Assembly (NCBI GenBank): GCA_017462485.1
Contig: JAFTRA010000049.1
Location: 1 to 40,450, forward strand
Direction of reading: 5' to 3'
Length of the DNA: 40,450 nucleotides
From: Clostridia bacterium
Lineage (GTDB): Bacteria > Bacillota > Clostridia > Oscillospirales > CAG-272
Numbering within the stretch: the stretch's first letter is position 1; every line of letters starts with the position of its first letter. The notes beneath the pieces are model-generated. The model did no database searches. It was given only the letters and a program-made list of their open reading frames with translations, and had not been told where the DNA came from. The position numbers and the translations under genes were made by a program. This document shows, piece by piece, positions 40,283-40,450 of the stretch.

Positions 40283-40450
40283 ATGCGTGATGTCCTTAAC
40301 GGACAAATCGCGCATCGAGATAAATCCCTTGTGGGATTTTCGATATGTTGCTAACGCAACTCGATATGCCTACGGCTCGATATGTTTGCTCCGCAAACGA
40401 GGGATTTATCTCATATCGAATTGGAGCGTAGCGACAATATATCGAGCTTA
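40283..40450. repeat. Array of hairpins separated by TCGATAT linkers, nested in a long inverted repeat
   Basis: Hairpins: TGTCC/GGACA (40291-40305) inside ATGCG/CGCAT; AAATCCC/GGGATTT (40322-40339); GTTGC/GCAAC (40347-40360); GCC/GGC (40368-40376); GTTTGC/GCAAAC (40384-40398). The linker TCGATAT is at 40340, 40361 and 40377 (TCGAGAT at 40315) and in inverted form ATATCGA at 40413 and 40439. A 12-base perfect outer pair, GAGATAAATCCC (40317-40328) with GGGATTTATCTC (40401-40412), encloses the inner ones. Cut by the window end. Function unknown; similar in design to the array at the window start. Confidence 0.75.

Overview
The window looks like a chromosomal segment of an anaerobic, probably gut-living Clostridia (Firmicutes) bacterium. 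The evidence is strong AGGAGG-type ribosome binding sites, near-consensus sigma-A promoters (TTGACA, 17 bp, TATAAT), a lysine riboswitch of the Bacillus/Clostridium kind, a YwaF-type membrane protein, YdjG/H/I and DUF896 proteins, an anaerobic ribonucleotide reductase activase and a SpoIIQ-like M23 peptidase. I see no phage, plasmid, CRISPR array, complete insertion sequence, rRNA or tRNA.

Layout. Bases 1-742 hold no convincing gene; they carry terminators and two clusters of small hairpins. Bases 743-6216 hold a membrane-anchored beta-helix protein, a GH20 hexosaminidase, a small lipoprotein and a YwaF-like membrane protein. Bases 6358-9216 are one minus-strand operon: a lysine riboswitch followed by an amino-acid ABC transporter (binding protein, permease, ATPase). 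The binding protein has its two lobes in reversed order, an apparent circular permutation. Bases 9231-14302 (minus) hold a TetR regulator and a PocR-AraC regulator / SbcD-like nuclease / SbcC-like (YhaN-type) ATPase operon. Divergent from it (14460-17288) is an amino-sugar operon: a ROK sugar kinase fused to an N-acetylhexosamine 1-kinase-like domain, then NagB.

Bases 17474-23843 (plus) hold DUF5685, a J-domain protein, a membrane protein, RimO, PgsA, a SpoIIQ-like peptidase and homoserine dehydrogenase. Bases 24044-26660 (minus) hold an AGCS symporter, a zinc-ribbon membrane protein, a 56-residue DUF896 protein and BioY. Bases 26842-30220 (plus) hold a cytidylate-kinase-like protein, ArgS and YebC. 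A probable structured non-coding RNA (6S-like rod) follows at 30348, then a small Cys-rich protein, a YdjI-YdjG-YdjH membrane cassette, UvrB, UvrA, NrdG and dUTPase. The window ends inside a second elaborate hairpin array (40283-40450).

How it fits together. GH20, ROK/NahK-like kinase and NagB form a route from extracellular beta-linked N-acetylhexosamines to fructose-6-phosphate (NagA is not in the window). The riboswitch assigns the ABC transporter to lysine. UvrA/UvrB, the SbcCD-like pair and dUTPase are genome maintenance. The most unusual items are the permuted binding protein, the double-kinase fusion, the hairpin arrays at both ends and the unassigned structured RNA.
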